A stretch of 64,000 bases of DNA from NCBI GenBank assembly GCA_007922305.1, contig ML677365.1, positions 10,831,014 through 10,895,013 of the forward strand, given 5' to 3'. How positions within the stretch are numbered: position 1 is the stretch's first letter; every line of letters begins with the position of its first letter. Below are positions 10,801-23,215 of the stretch, piece by piece. Origin of the DNA: Dermatemys mawii. Its lineage: Eukaryota > Chordata > Testudines > Dermatemydidae. A model generated the notes under the pieces. That model did no database searches. It was given only the letters and a program-made list of their open reading frames with translations, and had not been told where the DNA came from. Made by a program: the position numbers and the translations under genes.

Positions 10801-11652
10801 ATTGTATTAAAAAGAGTAAATTTGCTGCTGAGTTACTTACTGCCCAGAAAATCCAGCTGAAACCTGCTACTGCCAAATCTGAGGATTCAGTATTGGACCA
10901 GGGACTTTAAATAGCTTCTGCTACTGAGGATTTTCTGCTGGCTAAAAAAAAGAGGTCTGATAAAGCTTTAGTTTGAAGGATTGGACATGGACTGTTAGAA
11001 ACTGAAAATTGCCTCTTCTGGTATGGTTACTACCTATCCAGGTTCTTTTTGATTGAATCATCTGTTTTTTAAGCCCAGATTTGGTTGCCTGGTGTCAAGG
11101 ATAAAAAAACCCCAACTAATTCTCTTAAGTCTGAAAGACAGGGGCTCTGTTCATTGCTGTGCTGTACCTCTGGTAATGCTTAACACTTTGACTTTTGTTG
11201 AGCCTACCTCAGCACCTTTGTTCTGCTTCCATATAGTTCCCTGTAACTTTTTTTCTTCTGTGGTGATATAGTTCCATTTACTAACCTGTTTCAGTATTTC
11301 TGAAAATGCCCTTAATTTTATAGTAAACACCTGCAAATATGTAACATTTGCAAAAGTACACTTGAATGTGTACATGTATCTGTATCTGCAGAGAATGGTC
11401 ATTATACCTCTCCTATCACACATTTGTCATATGCCCGTAATGCATGTACCTGGCACATGATGAGAGTGCACTTGGTTGCTATGTAGTTGCAGGAGATGCC
11501 CAAGCTGAAATCTAGTCTCATATTTTTATTTCAGTGAAGGTTTTTATTCCATCTGTAGATACACCTTCCACAACAGTTCATCCAAATGTGTACATGTGTA
11601 TCAGGTAAACTGAACTAACTGGCTGTTTTCAAACCTGCATTGTGGAGACTCT
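7841..11652. other. Intergenic DNA, no gene recognised
   Basis: About 3.8 kb of AT-rich sequence with scattered stop codons in all frames. I see no coherent coding region, no long terminal repeat and no tandem array beyond short T and A runs (for example 9310-9320). It may hold old, unrecognisable repeats or conserved noncoding elements; this cannot be decided from one sequence. Confidence 0.5.
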
Positions 11653-11777
11653 GTAGCATGACCAGATGTTCCGATTTCATTGGGACAGTCCCAGTATTTA
11701 GGGCTTTTTTCTTATACAGATGCCTTTTCCCCTTCCCCACATCCCAATTTTTCACACTTGCTATCTGGTCACCCTAA
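11653..11777. mobile_element. Short MITE-like element, copy 1
   Basis: The ends are imperfect inverted repeats (ATGACCAGATG... and ...ATCTGGTCACCCTAAT) around a short interior containing 'gggacagtccc' and a CT-rich stretch. A clearly related copy lies at 30264-30385. Size (~125 bp), inverted ends and lack of coding potential indicate a miniature inverted-repeat element. The superfamily is not determined. Confidence 0.65.
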
Positions 11778-14617
11778 TACTCTGGCATGTACTCAGTGAG
11801 TCCTTCTGCATTTATTCACACTGTAAGAGCAGCAAACCCACCCTGATCACATATTGGACCATTGCTGTCATTCTGAAGGAATACTTTCTAATTTACTGCT
11901 AGGTTCTGTAGAAAATAACACATCTCTATGATGACTTTCATATATGATTATAAGAAAAGACTCCCAGGCCTGTGGATCTGGGTGCTGGTGTGAGCAGACA
12001 CACTAGGTGATCTTTGTGATGCAAGTGTTTCCTAGCTGTTATATAAATGGCAGCCAATGTCCTTTTCATTTTCCTGAGTGAGAGACTTGGTGTGTTGGAT
12101 CTATATAATCTCTAACACAAACCACTTATGAACGCAGGGCTAGATTAAGAGTTTACTCTCTGCCCAGAAAAAGGGGCAGCTGGAAGCTGTTCCCCATGAG
12201 AAGAACTGGGAAGGAATTATATCTCCGAGAATGCTGGTATGTGCAGGGGAGAGGGCAGAGTCTAAAACAGTAGTATATTGCAATGCTTACTTCAGGTGTA
12301 TAGAGTAATCCACCATTCTAGCCTCAGTATTTATGATCCTTCATGAGCTGGGTAATGGCATGGGGGAGGAGAGAAAGAATGAACTGAATAAAACAGTCTT
12401 TGCAAACAGCCATTTGAATGAAAACTGCCAATTTCTTTTGTTATTCAAAACCCCTTTTATTCATTTCCTAGAAACATCTGTACAAGTAAACTTTTGGTTT
12501 GCAAAGATGTTTGCAGAAAGTGTTGTGCATACTCATGAAAATGTGTAATTGCATGAGTATTCATGCTGGAAATTTTCATGCAGCCATGCTGAAATCTCCT
12601 CATGGATTTGCAAATCATCCAATCGCAGAAAAAATACCATCTGATTTCAGAGAGCGCTCATGCTGCAAATACAGATAGTGAATACTGCGACAGCAAGTAA
12701 TCCACAGACTGAAACATGTTCACATAAATTGTTCACTTAATTTCAAATAATGAATAAATTTTCAAAAAAAGCCCTGTTAATGGATAATTAGTGAAAAGAG
12801 AGAGAAGCTAGATTTTTCCCTTAAAATCATTCATGCTGCTCTACTGATCTCTCTTGTAAAACATGTAAAGGTCTATAGATGAAAAGCATACATAAGAGCT
12901 AAGTGTTGTTTACAGATTGTCTCCATCCAGTTATATAGTACATGGAAAAGTAAAACCATTTTTAAAGTGTCTTACATTTCAATATTTTAATTTTTGTTAC
13001 AATATCAGAGGAGGAGGTATAAAGTAAAATACACAGTGCTAAAGTATTGTACTGATAGTGCTAGTGTTATACCGCTGTCCTCTTCTGGAAGAACTCAGAA
13101 CTCCTCAAGGGTGAGTCATGGGCCTCACAATAGCTATTGCTAAGTGTTCTTTAGCTCAAGTAACAGTGCCTCCTCTTGGAGCATAAGTTTCAGTTCCAAT
13201 CCCACTGTTCCTGTGCAGGTGAGTAGCCATGGTTTGCTGTAGCAGACATTTACCCACTCCAATATCAGGGGTCTCCATGGCTTCAGTTTCCCTTCTCCTC
13301 TAGTTAATCAAATATCAGACTGAAAGTATTTTTCTCAACAACCTTCCCCTTCTCAGTCTCGTTTTATTCCACTGGGTTGTAACTTAAAGCCAACATTTCC
13401 CCGACTTGTCCTCCGGTCTCAACAGTTCCTTCCTAAGACTCAATAGTTCTTCCGGTCCTGACCAGGGCTTCACCTTCCTCATATACCTGACTCTAGGGCT
13501 TTCCAGCCCTCCCAGCTGAGGCTTTCCTCTCAGCCGGTTCCTGCTCTCTATGGTCTCGCTCCCAAACACTCTGCCTTGGAGCTCTGGAGAATCTGCTCTA
13601 CTCTGCAGTCCCTCAGTCCTCACCAACTAAGGGACGGTTACAGACTTGCCTTATATACTCCTGTAACTTCTACGTGACACCCTCACAGCACCACAATTCC
13701 CGAGATCCACCAGGGAACAATATGTCCCACCATGGCTTCTCTTAAAAAGACAAGACTTGAAACAGGGTTGGATGGCCCCAGACTCTGCCTGTTCCTATCC
13801 TGTTGTAAGTGTCAATAATAAAGACCTACAAAAATGGCCACAGGTTTATTAGCAGGTTTTAAGAATAGGTTTTGAACTGTTGTGAACCGCAGATACTCAG
13901 GACAGAAAACTATTGGAATGTATAATAGACTAGCTAACATATTTATTTGTCACTGCCCTTGACAGGGCCAGAATCAGAACTATTCAACTTTTGCATTGAA
14001 ACAACTACTTACAGTATATTCTTCTCTGTATAGCTAACCAGGTGACTCACTGTATGGTAATTCTCAAAAGTAGGGAATATAAACCCACCACTCTTGTTTG
14101 GTGAGATGAGGTGTACAAGCCTCACACTGGTGAGCTGAAGCACAGCTCTGGGCCCAGAAGGCGCTGTCCCACTGCACCTGCTGAGCATGTTCACATCAGA
14201 GGCAGGGCTCGGAAGGGAGCAGCTCAGCTCAGTCTGGGTGGACAGAGCAGTTGAGCAATCATGTGCTGCAAGCTCCTGGTGGGAAATTGCTGGGGCTCCA
14301 CATGGCTGAGACCAGGCTCTGCAGCTGAGCTGCCCCAGGCCGATGTAGGCAGGAACATCTGACCATTGCTGAAAGAGGAAGACACTCGGAGAGTAACCAG
14401 AGAAAACTCCAGGGGAAATCCAGAAATGGACTAGCGGCACTGAACGAGGAACTGAAGCTGGGATAGGAAGTAGCCCAGGGAACAGGTGTAAGGGTGCCCA
14501 CCCCAAGTTATCTATATGAGGTATTATTCACAAAGCCCAGGGTTGGAACCCAGTGAAGCACGTAGTGCCTGAGTTTCTCTACCTCAGACACTGGTACTGG
14601 ATACTTTTATTTTATAG
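11778..14617. other. Intergenic DNA, no gene recognised
   Basis: About 2.8 kb without a supported gene. The 13060-13820 part is more GC-rich than its surroundings and could be an old LTR, but I see no matching ends or flanking duplication. The open frame on the minus strand at 14009-14506 has no recognisable domain and is probably chance. Confidence 0.45.
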
Positions 14618-14899
14618 AATCAGAGGGGTAGCCGTGTTAGTCTGGAATTGCAGAAGTGACAAAGAGTCCTGTGGCACCTTAAAGACTAACTAAAGTTTTA
14701 GAGCATAAGCTTTCGTGGGCTAATACCCACTTCGTCGGATGCATGCAGTGGAAGTATCCAGGGGCAGGAATAAATAGGTAGGCAAGAACCAGGTGGGAGA
14801 TAACAGGGTGAGTCCAATGAGGCTGAACCAGCTTATTATCTCTAATCAGGGTGGGTGAGGTATTCCTCTAGCAGCTGAACAGGAGGTGTGAATAGCGAG

Positions 14900-15334
14900 A
14901 GAAGAGAAGCTGCTTTTGTAGTTAGCTAGCCACTCGTAATCTTTGTTCAATCCTTGACTGATAGTATCAAATTTGCAAATGAATTGCAGCTCTGCAGTCT
15001 CTCTTTGAAGTCTGGACTTGAAGTTTTTTTGCTGCAAAATGCTGACCTTTAAATCTTTTATGGTGTGTCCAGCGAGGTTGAAGTGTTCTCCTATAGGTTT
15101 TTGTATATTGCCATTCCTGATATCCGATTTGTGTCTGTTTATCCTTTTTCGTAGGGACTGTCCAGTTTGGCCAATGTACATAGCAGAGGGACATTGCTGG
15201 CACATAATGGCATATATTACATTGGTAGATGTGCAGGTGAATGAACTAGTGATGCTGTGGCTGATCTGGTTTGGCCTGTGATGGTGTTGCTGGTGTAGAT
15301 GTGTGGGCAGAGTTGGCATCAAGGTTTGTTGCAT
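14900..15334 (-). pseudogene. GIY-YIG endonuclease domain of the Penelope-like element
   Basis: This frame encodes the compact nuclease that nicks target DNA in endonuclease-bearing Penelope-like elements. Visible parts are the degenerate first strand VIYAIMCQQC with paired cysteines, the MYIGQTG motif, the basic helix SLRKRINRHKSDI (the Arg is the usual catalytic residue) and GEHFNLAGH with a conserved His. The domain is intact but in a different frame from the upstream reverse transcriptase, with the shift around 15325. Downstream the frame degenerates into noncoding terminal sequence. Confidence 0.8.
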
Positions 15335-15744
15335 GGATTGGTTCCTGAGTCAGAGTTGTTATGGCGCAGTGTGCTGTTGCTGGTGAGAATATGCTTGAGG
15401 TTGGCAGATTGTCTGTAGGCTAGGACTGGCCTGCCTCCCAAGGCCTGTGAAAGTGAGGGATTGTTGTCCAGGATGGGTTGTAGATCACTGATGATGCATT
15501 GGAGAGGCTTTAACTGAGGTCTGTAGGTGATGGCCAGTGGTGGTCTGTTGTTTTCTTTCTTGGGCTTGTCTTGCACCAGCAGACTTCTGGGTACATGTCT
15601 GGCTCTGTTGATCTGTGTCCTTATTTCCTTGTGTGGGTATTGTAGTTTTGAGAAAGCTTGGTGGATATCTTGTGGGTGTTGGTCTCTGTCTGAAGGGTTG
15701 GAGCAAATACGATTGTACCTCAGGGCTTGGCTGTAGACAATGGA

Positions 15745-16874
15745 TCATGTGGTGTGCCCAGGATGGAAGCTGGTGGCATGAAGGTAGGCATAGCTGTCAG
15801 TAGGTTTTCGGTATAGGGTGGTGTTGATATGGCCGTCATTAATTTGCACTGTGGTGTCCAGGAAGTGGACGTCCCGTGTAGACTGGTCCAGGCTGAGGTG
15901 GATGGTGGGGTGAAAGCTGTTGAAATCATGGTGGAATTCTTCCAGAGTTTCTTTCCCATGGGTCCAGATGATGAATATGTCATCAGTGTAGCATAGATAG
16001 AGAAGGGGCGTGAGTGAACGAGAGTTGAGGAAGCGTTGTTCCAGGTCAGCCATAAAGATGTTGGCATACAGTGGGGCCATGCGGGTGCCCATAGCGGTGC
16101 CACTGGTCTGGAGGTATATATTGTCACCAAATTTGAAATAATTGTGTGTGAGGATAAGGTCACAGAGCTTAGCAACCACTTATGCTGTGGCATCATCAGG
16201 GATACTATTCCTGACAGCTTGTATTCCATCTTTGTGTGGGATGTTTGTGTAGAGAGCCTCTACATCCATGGTGGCTAGGATGGTGTTTTCTGGAAGGTCA
16301 CCAGTGCATTGTAGTTTTCTTAGGAAGTTGGTGGTGTCACGGAGATAGCTGGGAGTGCTAGTGGCATAGGGTCTGAGCAGAGTGTCCACATATCTAGACA
16401 GTCCTTCAGTGAGAGTGCCAATGCCTGAGATGATGGGGCGTCCAGGATTTCCAGGTTTGTGGATCTTGGGTAAAAGAATAACCCCGGTCGGGGCTCTAAG
16501 GGTGTGTTAATTTGTTCCTGTGTTAGTGTAGGGAGTGTCCTGAGTAGATGGTGCAGTTTCTTAGTATATCCTTCAGTGGGATCTGAGGGAAGTGGCCTGT
16601 AGAAATTGGTGTTGGAGAGTTGTCTGGTAGCCTCCTTTTGGTAGTCAGACCTGTCCATGATGACAACAGCACCTCCTTTATCAACCTCTTTGATTATGAT
16701 GTCAGGGTTGTTTCTGAGGCTGTGGATAGCATTGCGTTCTGCACGACTTAGGTTGTGAGGCAGGCAATGTTGTTTTTCCACAATTTCTGCCTGTGGACAT
16801 CGGCGGAAGCATTCTATGTATAGGTCCAGACTGTCATTTCGACCCTCAGGAGGAGTCCATGTGGAGTTTGCCAA
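15745..16874 (-). pseudogene. Penelope-type reverse transcriptase (interrupted)
   Basis: The N-terminal part carries the Penelope signature KEVDKGGAVVIMDRSDY (about 16680-16630). After a frameshift near 16490 the next frame reads through the [14 protein letters not shown] block. RT motif A follows as [13 protein letters not shown] near 16250-16290. An in-frame TAA at 16180-16182 interrupts the chain, which then continues with GTAMGTRMAPLYANIFM and the catalytic YTDD box (LCYTDDIFIIW) near 16000-15960. The domain copies element RNA into DNA at a nicked or telomeric end in this family. The catalytic aspartates are intact, but the frame breaks make a functional product unlikely. Confidence 0.85.
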
Positions 16875-17040
16875 CCTACTCTGGAAGAGAGCAACTGGTC
16901 TTGGAAACAGTGCAGAGGCCCCCTACACTGGGGGACTTTCTCCACTGAGTAACATCTGTTGTTGCCCCAGAGAGGTGAGCTCTCTGGCCAAATCAGTGAC
17001 CTCATTACCTCACTGCTCTCAAGCACCTTCAGGCCTGCAT

Positions 17041-20000
17041 TGTCTCATAAAGGTACACAGAGCCCACTCGCGTGGAATAAACTGGACTAGTAAATCCAGG
17101 CACCCTGAGGGTTATGTTACTTGCGGGTTGTATTGTGGTGTTGATGTACCCACTCCAAATCGGTCTTCATCCTCCCATTATAGGCTTCTATATCTCACAT
17201 TGTAAACAAAATGTACATTGTTGTACACCATGGAAGCGTCAGAAGAGTATATGTATGATGTCTCAGGCAAGTCAAAGGGGTAAGTACCAGATCAGGGATA
17301 GGTGAAACACATAGGGAGGTATGGTAGGGTTCCTGACTCCCTTACACAGGCAAGTGAAGGCACCACCATTTAGGAGCTAAGAACCCTGACTGATCAAGCC
17401 CAGTGTGGCCAAAGCAGAAGGACACCAGATAAGGGCTTCTGTTAATGATTAGCTACCCTCGCAAGTACAGTAACCTGTAAAACCTCCTTACAAAAAAATG
17501 CTCCAACATAATAAAATTTTACTTACCCCAAGTTCTGTCCACGTGCAGACTCTACCATGGTCCAAATACAATTCTTCATCATCAAAGTTCCCTGTCCTTC
17601 CACATGGATATATCCTAGCCTTCTTTCATAGCCTCTGCCCTAAATCTTTTTTTTTTTAGCAGAGACCCAGATCTCCTACCTCTATCCCAGTTTTCCCCTC
17701 GGTAGGGAGACGCGTGGCTTCTCTAGCATGGGTCTGCTTCCACATAGTCTCTCAAAAGAGAGTGCAACCACCAGTCTTATTCCTACCTTGGTCTGTCTCT
17801 TGCTAAGGAAAGTGACCTACCTGTCTACAGCTTCTCTTTCTGGCATGCTTTAATGCCAGCCCTATTGTTCCCATGTGCCCTTAGAACTGCAGCCCCCAGA
17901 ATTCCACAGATTCTGGAAGAAACCAGGAATATGATTGTGCTCAACCTGTAGTCTGCTATAAAGTGCTAGCATATCCTGTTACAATGACCGATTTTAATTT
18001 TGCTACATTGAACCAATTTTGTAGCTAAAGATTCCAGAATCTGATCGAATAGTAAGGGAAAAATATGGTATGCTGACCTGGTAAATTTTATAAACTGAAT
18101 ATTTATTTGCAATATGTGTAAGGATTTCACTCACAATGTCTGTGTACAGCAATCCAACTACAGAAGTTGTTTGTTTTCCCCAAAATAAAATGTCCAAAAC
18201 ATAGATTAGATAACGCCATCAAATGATTTTTCTGCATCTGTTACTCATGTTTATTAAAGTAGTTTCTAGGACCAATCAAATGTGGGGCCCATCGGTGTTA
18301 GGCACTGTACAAAGACAAAGTAATAGATAGTCCTTGCCCTGAAGTTCTTACTATTTAAATAGACAAGAGAAACACAGGGTATGTCAGAGTGAACAATGTG
18401 ATAGTAGTAAGAGTCATGTTAGGACTGTGATTTTTTTCAGGGTGCAGATAAGTTTGAATGGAAAGAAAAGGGAAAGGGACATTAAATGGAAAGGAATGAG
18501 GGAAGAAGGCAAGGGAGAAGAGTGTCCATGGAGCAGGTGTGGAGGAGGAAGCTGAGGTGAAGACACCGAAGGAAGGGAGGGAACTGTTAATAATCACAGG
18601 GCAGTCCATTTTTTTTATTTATATGCAAGGTTTTAAAAAAACGGTTTTAGATCATTTTATGAATGTCTTTTTTTAAATAAATAAAGCCTGTTTGTTTCAT
18701 ATCTGTTTGATCATTCCTGGCCCAGCATCTTGCAGTCTGTGTAAGAAGCTGGAATTAAGATTATAGCAATTTGTCACAACAGATTAGACCCACTTAGTTC
18801 ACCATCCCATTTAGTTCACTGTCCTGTCGCTGACACTGCTATATATTCCAGAGGAATAAAGGACAATTGTGCAATGCTGGCCAGAAAACAAGAATTCAAT
18901 TTTGTGAAAAATTTTGAGATTTCCAGACTTGTTTTCATTCACACGTGGAACAAAAATCAAAGCTTTTCATAAAAATATGAGTACTATCCTACAACAGTCA
19001 ATAGCCTGTGGGTCTGGCATTTACCTGGGAAGTGAGAGAGCCTTGTTCAAATTCCTGTTTTGTCTGATATCCCAGGTGAGTGCTATAACTCCCATGCTTT
19101 AGAGTCAGTCTCTCTCCATCTATTGACATGTATAATTATTTATAGAAAGTAAAACAGCTTCAGCAGGAGAGATTGAGAGGCCTATCCCAGAACAGCCAAT
19201 TAAGCTTTCATTGTTTTGTGTCCATATTACTTTAACTTATGCCTTCTTTAGTACACTCAGCATGTAAAACACACTAGTTTGGGCTTCCTTACATGCCTGT
19301 ACATTTAAGAGAGAGTACATGAAGAATCTGATTTACACTACCTCTCTCACTACCGCTGGGTTAGTCCCATTATTTTATATGATAATTTCTGTTCATTCTG
19401 AAAAGTGCCAAATGGAGGATTTTTTCTAAATACTGTGCTCCTAAAATAATTGACACTCAGAACGTTCAGACCCTCTAAATGGGACATCAGAAGAGATGTA
19501 GTCAGTTGATTGGTTTAGTATTGGAAAACCTCTGAGTTGGATTATGTGACAGGATAAAGAGAATCAGTTATCATCCTAAAAAGCAGGGAGTTAATTATTT
19601 AGCCATACTTTTAATGGATTTGAAGAGTGGAGAAAGATAATTTGGCCAAATATTAGAATGGATTGAATATTTTTCTGAAATTTCAAATCAAAATAATAAA
19701 AATAGGGAAAAAAAAGTTCCTGAAATATAATCTGATTTTAACAACTATTGAGCTTGTTTAATTTTTCCTGTGCATTTTGAAACTTCAAAATTTAAAATTA
19801 AAAAGGAGGAAAATGTTTTACAATAAGTTGTTTAAAAATGCTTCACCTCTTTTTTCCAACAAGTTCTTCTCAATAGCTTTACTGTCCATAATCACACAAC
19901 TATTTGTAGTTCATAGATGTTATTAAATTCCCTCAGGGGTAAAATCCATTTTTCCACTATTCTTCTACATCCTAATGGCATCACTTTAAAAGAATGCAAA

Positions 20001-22205
20001 ACTTTCTATTTTGTATTTTAATTAATGGGTGCACCCTATTAATTTGCCCAATTTGTGTAAGATTAATTAACAAGTCATGCCTAAATTGCTCACCAAAATC
20101 AACATCCAGCTTTTAAAAACAAACACCAAAAAATCCACAGTTTAATGTAATAGTAATTTGCTAGTTTTGCCTCCCCCTCCCCACGCAAAAATATGAATAC
20201 TACCAATAGCATGATTAAGGGCTCAAAGGAAAGCACTTTCTTTCACCAATTTATCAAGTGTACTCTTATTTAAGAGGTTTGTATGTGGGGGTCCGTTCCT
20301 GCAAGATCCTGTATGTAATGAAGTAGTGATACATTGTATAAGTGCTTAATGCAATCTGCATTGTAGCCCTTACATGGTGTCACTATGCATTCAAAAGAGA
20401 GAGTCTGTCTGTCTGTCTGTCTCTTGCACCCAGAACACAGACTCACCTATGTATTCAAAGAGTCCTCTCTCTTCCCCACAACAATGGACACTAAACTGAG
20501 CAACCCCTGCAAGGCACTTGGGTCAGATTTTGAAAGCTATTTAGATGCCTAAACATGCAGCTAGGCACCTAGTGGGATTTTCAAAAGCACCTATAGATAT
20601 TGTTTGCTATTGCAGGGCATAAAAGTCCAGTCCTGTGAGTTCTCATTAAGCACCATTAATGCAGGAAGGCCCCTATCCTGCAATGAGCTCCATAGGGACA
20701 GCTCCCTGTGTGGAGTCCCATTACCATTCCTGGAGAGTCTTGAGAGTGAAAGTGTCTATCCAGACAGAGCTCAGGGAAAAAAAGGAGCCTAAGGGCCTGA
20801 TTCTGCAAGGTACTTAAACACATGCTGAAATTTAAGCATGTGAGTAATCTCATAGAAAGTAATGGCCAATTCAGCACGCCATCCCTAGAAACACTCACAA
20901 TCTTAACACTTGCTCTTAATATCTTGCAGAATGACGGCCAAAGTAAGTACTTCACATATGTATGGCTTAATATTCCATATATATTTTTACACAGGATGTT
21001 TTTTTTGTACGGGCTGATGTTATTGTACATTGAAAACAATGACTTATGTAAGTGCACATTGGAGAGAAATTTCTCCTCATGCAATCAATTAGCCACAGAA
21101 TATAAGACTGCATATCCCCAAAATAATTTGGAAGAGAACTGCATATGTGCGTGAGTATTGACTGTTTTGCATCAACAAACTATCAGATTGCCACATAATA
21201 ATTTATCTAAGGTTCTTCAAAAATAGCAATGGTATAGATCTAGGAGGATAACTTTCCTCCTACCACAAAAAGGGCTTTGAAAACACAAAGATGCCACTGC
21301 TCTTGAGAATTAAGGAGTTAACTCCAATTCCACAAGCTATATACCTGTAGGGTACTATTATGTATGGAATGCCCTAGCCCATGTTGATGCTATAGGAATT
21401 ATAATATTATAGATTTTTTTTAATATTCAATAATCTGAAATATATTTTGATTTATTAAAATGTGATATGTAGGAATGCAGAATACATATATATTCATAAA
21501 TATAATTAATAAATATATACTTCTCAGCACTTATAGACTTTGTTTTTTATATTCTTAATATCTGATAACTACTTAAAACTTTAAAAATGTACCGGTGCAC
21601 AATTTTATGTCAGTAATGTATTAATATTTCTATGGAGATTCAAAAATGCATATAATCTGCTATGTCTGTAGCCTCAACTATCAGAGCTTTCGTGATGTGT
21701 CAATGCTTAGCTGTGCCTTAGGGTTTCAAGCTTTTCAGTGTAGCTCTGAAGTCAGCCTTGACAGTACAATTTATCAGTACAGTAAGTGTTCACTAATATG
21801 TACAATATTAATGGCCATCTCCTTTTTTGCATTTAAGTCTGTTCATATCAAATTAAGCCTTCACTTGCCATACTGCAACATTCTATTGTTAGCTGGGGTT
21901 TCTTTAACTGTAAATTCAGAGGAGACTAATGATCAGAAGGAAAGAGACGAGAGCTTCCCTATCCTTGCTCAGTTTTCCTCCAGTGAGGAGTTGGTGTACC
22001 AGTGGATTTCAGTATTAAATGGACAGTATATAGTTTCCATGTTTAAAGAGCTGAAAGTGTAGGTGAAATGGATCGACAATGGACAGATGACGTATGAGTT
22101 TAGTTGTATATATATAGATATTCTGTGTTGAGGCCTTCAGATTCCTTTGATAGTACCTGGGAAGATAAAAATACTCTCTGATGGCAGCAGAAAAGTCAGT
22201 CTGTG
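17041..22205. other. Intergenic DNA with minor repeats
   Basis: No gene is supported over about 5 kb. Seen within it: a copy of an old interspersed repeat at about 18270-18380 ('ggggcccatcggtgttaggcactgtacaaagac'-type); a fragment at about 18990-19105 related to the foldback repeat at 56.1-56.4 kb; a (GTCT)n microsatellite at 20402-20422; and an inverted 'aggcacctagtgggattttcaaaagcacct' type fragment near 20524-20600. Parts of 19600-21640 are very AT-rich. Confidence 0.5.
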
Positions 22206-22345
22206 TCCAGGGCTGACTCCAGCCTTTTTGCCACCCCGAGCAAAAGAAAACAAAAAACAAACCCCGCGGGCCACCTGAGCCTGGAGCGGAAAGTGCTGCT
22301 CTAATATTGGCAATAGAAACTTGCATCAGCACAGCTGCATCACTC
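22206..22345. repeat. Interspersed repeat fragment
   Basis: The sequence starts 'ccagggctgactccagcctttttgccaccccgagcaaaag', a start I recognise from a widespread DNA repeat of turtles in which a chromatin-like GC-rich interior follows an A-rich run. Only the first part is clear. No terminal partner or target duplication was found. Confidence 0.35.
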
Positions 22346-22576
22346 TAGCACTTCTGGCAAAGCTGGTCTAAGCCAATGGGAGAGAGTTCTCCCATCATCT
22401 TAATACCTCCACCTTCGCAAAAGACAGTAGCTATGTCAGCAGCAGAAGCTTGCCCTCTGACCTAGCATTGCCTATAAAGGGGGTTAATGTTGGTATAACT
22501 ATGCCACTCAGGGGTGTGGATTTTTCACACCCTTAAGTGACATAGGCCAGATCTACACTACTGCTGTATAACTATG

Positions 22577-22687
22577 TGGTCTCTTCTCCAAGCTGAAAAG
22601 TCCCAGTCTTTTTAATCTCTTTGTACATAAGTTGTTCCATACTCTTAATCATTTTTGTTGCCCTTCTCTGTACTTTTTCCAGTTCTA

Positions 22688-22719
<32 letters not shown>

Positions 22720-23215
22720 TGAGATGGGGTGACTCCAACTGCATGCAGTTTTCAAGCTATAGGTGTACATGGATTAATATATTGGCATTATGATATTTTC
22801 TATCTTATCTCGCTCTTTCCTTTTGGTTCCTAACATTGTTAGCTTTTCTTGACTGCTGCTGAGTATTGAGAGGATTTTTCCAGAGAACTATCCCACAGTG
22901 ACTCCAAGATCTCTTTCTTGAGTGGTAACAGCTAATTTAGAGCCCATCATTTTGTATGTTTAGTTGGGATTATATGTTCCAATGTGCATTACTTTTCGTT
23001 TATCAACATTGAATTTCAGCTGCCTATTTTGTTGCCCAGTCACCCAGTGTAGTCAGATCTCTTTTCAGTCTATTTTGAGGAATTTTTTATCATATGCATA
23101 TTTTGCCACCTCACTGTTTACCCGTTTTTCCAGATCATTTATGAATACGTTGAACAGCACTTGGTCCCAGAATAGATCCCTGGGGGTCACCAGTATTTAC
23201 CTCTCTCCATAATGG
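22577..23215 (-). mobile_element. CR1 LINE fragment, antisense
   Basis: The plus strand carries the reverse complement of the CR1 3' region: 'aagctgaaaagtcccagtctttttaatctct', 'ttgcccttctctgtactttttccagttc', and further on 'ttcagctgcctattttgttgcccagtcaccc' and 'agatccctgggggtcaccag'. The first part matches the antisense CR1 at 46.6-46.75 kb. A (TA)n tract at 22692-22719 has expanded inside it. Both ends are truncated and no ORF remains. CR1 elements move by target-primed reverse transcription and usually keep only their 3' parts. Confidence 0.8.
22692..22719. repeat. (TA)n microsatellite
   Basis: About 14 uninterrupted TA units lie inside the CR1 fragment, at a position where the related copy at 46.7 kb has no such tract, so the array arose after insertion. 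Confidence 0.9.

Larger units (their letters stand above)
14619..17040 (-). mobile_element. Penelope-like retroelement with GIY-YIG endonuclease, decayed
   Basis: Read on the minus strand, the element runs from an undefined 5' end near 17040, through a Penelope-type reverse transcriptase (about 16874-15745) and a linker, to a GIY-YIG endonuclease (about 15334-14900), and ends in the noncoding terminus at 14740-14619, which is shared with the palindrome at 7611-7828. This RT-then-GIY-YIG order defines endonuclease-bearing Penelope-like elements. The coding region has one in-frame stop (16180-16182), a frameshift near 16490 and another near 15325, so it is inactive but still close to full length. 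The 5' end and target duplication could not be fixed. Confidence 0.85.

Noticed and set aside
14009..14506. 165-codon minus-strand frame
   Set aside because: No domain, no similarity known to me, no splice or promoter context; a second frame overlaps it. It is probably chance in GC-richer DNA.
15018..15803. Plus-strand frames across the Penelope region
   Set aside because: Shadows of the minus-strand endonuclease and reverse transcriptase.
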